A stretch of 64,000 nucleotides of DNA from Paraphaeosphaeria minitans (Eukaryota > Ascomycota > Dothideomycetes > Pleosporales > Didymosphaeriaceae), in NCBI GenBank assembly GCA_015832175.1, contig WJXW01000006.1:62001-126000 (forward strand), given 5' to 3'. A model generated the notes under the pieces. The model searched no databases. It was not told the origin of the DNA and was given only the letters and a program-made list of their open reading frames with translations. Of the stretch, positions 58,632 through 64,000 are shown piece by piece; within the stretch, counting starts at the first letter, position 1, and each line of letters starts with the position of its first letter. The position numbers and the translations under genes were made by a program.

Positions 58632-61600
58632 CACCCCCTAGGTAATCGCTTAAAGCAGATTACCTATCCTAAGAAGTAATCTTTAATTGTCTAAATCCTT
58701 CCTAAAGATCTTTAAAAAACTATCTAAAGGCTATTTAAAGATTAAAAAACTATTAAGAATTGTTCTTCTAAATCTCCTTATCTTAAGAATAGCGATTCTA
58801 TCACCCCCTATTTGTTATAATAGTAAACAATCGCTATTTATCTTTTAAATCACGAATCCTATTGTAAATTGTATCTAGAATCTCTTCTTCTAGTAGGTTA
58901 GGAGCTTATAAGCATAGCACAAAGGCCTAGAGCGTAAACACTTTTATACTACTACTCTTTTCGCTTACTTCCTATTAACTATAAAGTAATTTCCCCGCTC
59001 TTACTAGCTAGTAAGTACAATAGGCAGGCGCGTTTTAATTAGGAAAGAGTAGTAGTAAGAGAAATAAGTAGTAAAAAAGGAGCGTATTTAGCGCTTAATA
59101 ATTAGATAGGTAGTAGAGTATATAAGTCCTTTACTAGCGCTTAATTTTCTCTTTTTAATTCTTTATTTTTAACGCTTTAACTTCCTATCTAATTTAAGCC
59201 TACTAGTTTAAGCCTTTAAATTCTACTACTTTATAGTAGGTTTTTTTCTTCTAATTATTACATTACGCTCTTTCTATTGTTTAGAGCTTTACTAACTCTT
59301 TTAGATATTTAATAATCTAGCTAAAGAACGTGTAGTAAAGGCTGTAAAAGCTACTAAATAAAGCTTCTAATTCTCCCACTAAGATCCTCCTACTTCTCTT
59401 ACTCTACTAGCTCTTTCTACCCTAGCTCTAGACCTCTAGCAATCGCTTAGTGCTCTTAAATAAGTAAGCTACTTAGGCTGCTTAAAGGGAGCTCTAGTAG
59501 GAAAAAGTAATAAACACTACTATAATAACGCTTTAAGCTTAGGTAGGCACTACTATACCTACTTTACCTACTCTTGCACTACTATATATAAGATTATTCT
59601 ATTACTTTAGCTAATTTTACTAATTGTTTCTATAGCTAGCCGCATATTTAGATTCTAGCTATAGATTTTATCTACTATTAATTATTAGAAGGTGCTAATA
59701 TAAGCTTTTATTTTAAGATTCTTTCTAGGTTTAGCTAATACTTTTCGCAAGAGAGGCTAATTACTAAGCTACATAAGAAAGTTAAAGTGGCCTTATAAGC
59801 TTTTTCTCTTACTAGCAGTTAGGAGGAGTAAGCTTAGTATATAGCTACTATCCTACTTTCTCCCTTATAGCTAATCCTTAGTAAAGGATAGAGTAATCAC
59901 CCTCCTACCCTACCTATTAAGGAGTAGCATAGTCGTAGCTAATACACTAATTAAAATAGCTAGATAAGTAGCCTATTAGCTCTAAAGTAGGATAAAGGCT
60001 AGGTAAGTGCTTCTCCTCTTACTAATTAAAAGAGGGGAGGCTAAAGTAAGGAATAACCTATTACTAATTAAAGGAGGGAAAGCTAGGGTGAACTATTACC
60101 TACTACTAATTAGAGGAGAGATAGAGGAGGTAGATAGAGTAAGGAATTACCTACTATAAAGAGGAGGAGAGAAAAAGGATAAGGAGAATCTCCTATTACT
60201 AATTATAAGGGAGATTCTCACACCCCTATAATTAAGTAGAGGAGGAAGAAAGTCTATAAGCTTATAGATAAGCTCTTTAATCTCCTTTTCTTCTAATTCC
60301 TATTTTTCCTCTAATTTTTTTTTTCTTTTTTTTTCTTATTTCCTAGCTCTAAATTAATAATTCTAGGTAGTTAATAGATTAATTCTTTACTTACCTAATC
60401 TTATTTTATAATTATTATACTTATATCTTATAGATTTAATAGCCGTTTAAATCTATGAAACTACTAATAAGTAAGAGCCTTTATAAGGCCATCTACTAGC
60501 ATTTCGCTAGTTAGAAGATATTCTAGTTAAAATAATCTTTTTACATACTCTTACCGCAACTATATATTCTAAAAATCTATATAGCGCAGTTAAGTAGTAA
60601 TTCTTTTGTCCTTTCTAATTACTAAACAAATAGTTTAAAGATTGTGATAATAGACCTTCTATAAAGGTTTTAGATCTAGAGTAAGCTTAGTTAAGAATCT
60701 CTTAATTACTATAGCTTCTTTACTTATATATTTAAGCGCTAGAAGCTCTGCTTCTGTTATTAAATAGTAATTATGTTCTATTAAGCTACTTTCTATAGGA
60801 TAGCTCCTCTAAATAATAGGATAATATATCTATAGGAAGATTACTATAATATTAGATTATTAGCAAAAGAGGCATCTCTATATATTAGCAGATAAGGTCT
60901 ATTATAGCCACTAAAGACTATAGCCTACTATCTAGTTTAATAAAGGTAAAGGATTACATAGTTAATAGTAGTAAAGTATTCTTTACTTAGATTTATTAGA
61001 AAGTGTAATAGCTTTAATACTGTAAAGGCTATATTTAGGCGTAGCATAATCGCTATATAAAGAGCTAATCTTACCTCTTCTTAAAAGAGCTTTATGTTTT
61101 AAGGAGTGGCTTCTCCTGTGCTTAGAACAAGATCTTCTGCTAATAGAGGTGTGGGAGGGAAGCTCCTAGAGTTAAAAAGAGTAAACTTTTTTGTAATTTT
61201 ATTAATAGAGGTATTATAGACTAGAGAAATTAATCTTACTTCTCTGTCCCTAATTACTTAAACACCTAGGAACCACTCTACTAGTTCTTTTAATTTAATC
61301 TCGTATTTATTCGTAATCTTCTTCTAAAAATCTAGGGCTTCTTTTTTTTACTCTTATAATAGAGAAGAAAAATATTATTAACATAAAATAGAATAATAAT
61401 ACTTTAATTACTATTAAAGAAAAGGCATAGCTCTTCTAGCAAAACTAAGAGTCTATAAGATTAAAGTAATCCTACAAATTCTTTATACTAAAGAAGTGGT
61501 AAATCTCTTAAGCTATATAAAGCTTAATTTAATCTTACACACTTTCTTAGCTTTTTAAACTATTAGGTAATTCATAAGTTACTAGATTAGCGGCTGTAAT

Positions 61601-62791
61601 AAAAGTATTTAGAAACGCTCCTACTATATTAAATTGTAAAATTTCTAGATTAAATTCTGCTGCTAGAGCTACAGCTAATTAAAAAAATCTTACTGCTAGG
61701 GTAGTAGTATAAGTAGAGTAGAGAGTATTCTTTTTCTAAAGATTACCTCTTATAACAATTTAAGCTTTACACTTTTTAAAGTATCTATTTTAATTAAACT
61801 TATAGGTAAAAACCTACTTTAAAGAAGCGGTCGCTCTAACACCTCTAAATATTTAATCTTTATCTAGGTACCTTTATCTTACAAAGTCAAGATCTCCTTA
61901 TAAGCAGTAAGGAGGAATAGCTTCCTATATAAATAATTATAAAAGTGTTTCTATAGAGTTAGCTCTAGTGTAAGCTTATCTCTATAAGTCCAAGCTGCAT
62001 AAAACGCTCTAGGCGCCTTTCTAAGCATAGAAGCGAATACTATCGTATTTAGTGTAATATATTCTTTTTGCTTAGACTAGGCCTCTACTACTTCTAGTAT
62101 AAATATATGCTCTAATATTACATTAAGATTACTTTAAAGATAATTAGTAATTAGTGTATAAGCACCTAGCTTCTACCTACCCCCTAGTTAATTATTCTAA
62201 TTATTTTGCTTTCTTAATCTTTGTAATAGCAGATAGTAATTTATTAGTTAGTTAATTTCTAGTGTTTTACTACAATTTCGCCTACTTATTCTGCTTACCT
62301 CTAGATAGATCTGCCTTCGCCTTTAGCGCGCTAGTAGGTTATCTGCTTTGTCTAGCGTAGTTAAGTTATCTGCGCTAGGTTAATTAGTAACCTAATTAGT
62401 TTCTACTAATAAATAGGGTATTAAATTCCTAGATTCTAGCGGGCTAGCTCTTCTAGTAGTGTTCTAGTAGCTACTAGATATCTCTTAATCGCTTAATAGA
62501 TTACCCCTAAGATTACCTAGCTCTAGTGTCTAATTAGGGGTTATAAGTCCTATACTTCCTTTTCTACTTAAGTAAATTCTTAGCTGCTAGCTAGCTAAGC
62601 CTATAGCTCGCTTAGTAGTAGGTACCTTAGGTTCCTAATTACTTAGCTAGCCTACTTTACTTTTAATTACTTAAAAGTTACCTATAGGTCTAGTAGTAGT
62701 TCTTGTATACTTATTTATTTTAGGAAGAATATTAAATATGTCTTTATACGCTTCTCTTAGATCGTTTAGCTCTCCTTTTTAGAGGCTTTCT
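58437..62791 (-). mobile_element. RLC-2c: 3' part of a Ty1/Copia element, cut by RLC-1c
   Basis: The 195-bp 3' LTR lies at 58437-58631. The left flank CTAAG (58432-58436) is a candidate TSD whose partner is outside the window. Behind it come the 3' region, RNase H, reverse transcriptase and part of the linker, on the minus strand, parallel to 18566-22860 of RLC-2a. It ends at 62791 in the linker, where RLC-1c starts. Between 61574 and 62427 it is almost identical to RLC-2a; elsewhere the two differ much more. Confidence 0.87.
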
Positions 62792-63029
62792 TGTTGGTTT
62801 GGCTTAATCTATAATTAAGCATTTAAGGGTTAATAGTATACTATTGTGCAAAGGGTAAGAAGTAGGTTTAATTAATTACGTCTAGTCTATCGTACAAAGG
62901 GGCACTAAGGACCTTATGAAGTCTCTGCCTCTTAGCGCTAACCTAAGTAGTGGGTCCTTGTACAGGTCCCTATAGGTAGGTAGGCCCCTACTTTACCTAG
63001 TGCTACTTATATAATAAACTATACAGACA
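62792..63029 (-). repeat. RLC-1c 3' LTR (238 bp)
   Basis: Exactly 238 bp, reverse complement of the RLC-1 LTR at 2292. It has kept several CpA/TpG sites and so seems comparatively young. Confidence 0.87.
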
Positions 63030-64000
63030 CTAGCAACTTTTCTTTTGTATAATAGCCTATATCTATTATACGCTTCCCTTTCCTGTCCTTCTCTATCTAT
63101 ACAGTTAGCCTTCCCCTATTAGAATAGGTTATGGGGTAGGTACAGTGTTACTGTGTAGTAGAGGTTCTATTTACACCTACTCTTATACAAATAGGTAGTA
63201 ACAGCTAATCTACTTAGTTTTTACTTTACCCCCTTGTACGGTAGTAGAGCCGCATTGCACAATAAGGCTCTTTCTAGGCATATACCTTATACGCAAATAG
63301 AAGATAGGGTGTTAAGTAATATAATGCTTAGCGCTAGGTCTTAGTAAGTAGGTATAAAAGGATGTCTCCTAGCTCCCCTAAACCCTTTCTCCTTTATCCC
63401 ACTTTAACGTACGTGTACCTTCCTCCCTTCTTATCTTGTTCTTTTTAGTGTCCTAGTGTCTAGTAGCTAGTGCTCTATTACTAGTAAATATGTATAGCTT
63501 TTTTATATAATACTAATTTTTAATAAGACATATACATACACACATACTTGCTATTATATAATAGCTAATAACACTATTAGTCTATTAGGCGCTAGTGCCC
63601 TTACTACTAGTATCTTTGTGCTAGTTATTATAGGCTAGACTAGATTATATATCTAGATTAACCTCCTTACTAGTTTGCCTAGTATAAGGGCCTTTATGCA
63701 GAGCCTAGTAGTAGATATATAATAAATTCTCTAGAGCATCTTTGTTTTTATTATATAATGCTAATAGGTGTAGAACAAAGAGGCTAGAGTGGCCTAGATA
63801 CCCTCCTAGGACATTATTGTGTAAATCCTAGTTAGTATAAACCTCTAGCGGTAGGCTGCTCACGTTGTATAACGTAAGAGATATTAGTAAGCAGTGCTTA
63901 TCTAGTCGCACGGCTAAGTTTAAAATAAGCCTTATGCTTACTTATACAGCACTACTAATGCTAGTAATTAGGTGTTCCTAGATTATTATGTAATCCTAGG
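62792..64000 (-). mobile_element. RLC-1c: 3' part of a Copia element, leaving at the right edge
   Basis: The 238-bp 3' LTR lies at 62792-63029 in reverse orientation (TGTTGGTTTGGC to CAGACA). About 970 bp of the family's 3' region follow, matching 1295-2291 in reverse. Its polyprotein lies beyond the window. The left flank TTTCT (62787-62791) is the candidate TSD. It is inserted in RLC-2c. Confidence 0.87.

Overview
The window looks like nuclear DNA of a filamentous ascomycete (Pezizomycotina). Three things point there: short introns of about 50 bp in the genes, chromodomain-bearing Ty3/Gypsy and Ty1/Copia retrotransposons, and very strong RIP-like decay (CpA/TpG turned to TpA, so that Gln codons and the odd Trp codon read as TAG/TAA in every element). 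AT-rich, gene-poor repeat blocks beside GC-equilibrated islands are typical of several plant-associated Dothideomycetes, but the species cannot be told from the sequence.

Layout. (1) 1-2529 is the 3' end of a Copia element (family RLC-1, 238-bp LTR). (2) 2760-5230 is a small unmutated island with two genes, both on the minus strand: a lysine-rich protein of unknown function (2827-3866) and an ER-lumen FKBP-type prolyl isomerase ending in KDEL (4314-4826). (3) 5231-8515 is a decayed, unidentified repeat. (4) 8516-9595 is a less decayed, apparently non-repeat block holding the remains of a gene for a small secreted protein. (5) From 9596 to the end the sequence is almost wholly nested LTR retrotransposons.

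The nest resolves into four families, largely by matching LTR pairs and 5-bp target-site duplications (TSDs). RLG-1 is a Ty3/Gypsy chromovirus with LTRs of 411-464 bp; RLG-2 is a Ty3/Gypsy with 192-bp LTRs; RLC-1 and RLC-2 are Copia families with 238-bp and 195-bp LTRs. Complete or solo insertions with verified TSDs are RLG-1a 9867-16893 (CCTAT), RLC-1 solo 12261-12572 (AAAAG), RLC-2b 23770-31087 (CGTAT), RLG-2a 34265-39953 (TTCTA/TTTTA), RLC-1b 40119-56307 (CTTAA), RLG-1c 41025-54801 (GCTTA), RLG-1d 44793-51815 (AAAGG) and an RLG-1 solo LTR 50320-50749 (AGCTC). The deepest stack is five insertions: solo LTR in RLG-1d in RLG-1c in RLC-1b in an older RLG-1 copy (RLG-1e).

The most interesting observations are: (i) every RLG-1 copy whose 3' end is present carries, between the chromodomain and the 3' LTR, a conserved reading frame on the strand opposite to gag-pol, encoding a CxxC(x6-7)C motif followed by a charged helical or coiled-coil region; (ii) RLG-1 LTRs share about 200 bp at their U5 end but have four unrelated, repeat-rich U3 modules; (iii) an 854-bp tract that is almost identical between two otherwise divergent RLC-2 copies, which looks like gene conversion after RIP; (iv) a RIP-killed secreted-protein gene at 9346-9595. 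No rRNA, tRNA gene or CRISPR array was seen.
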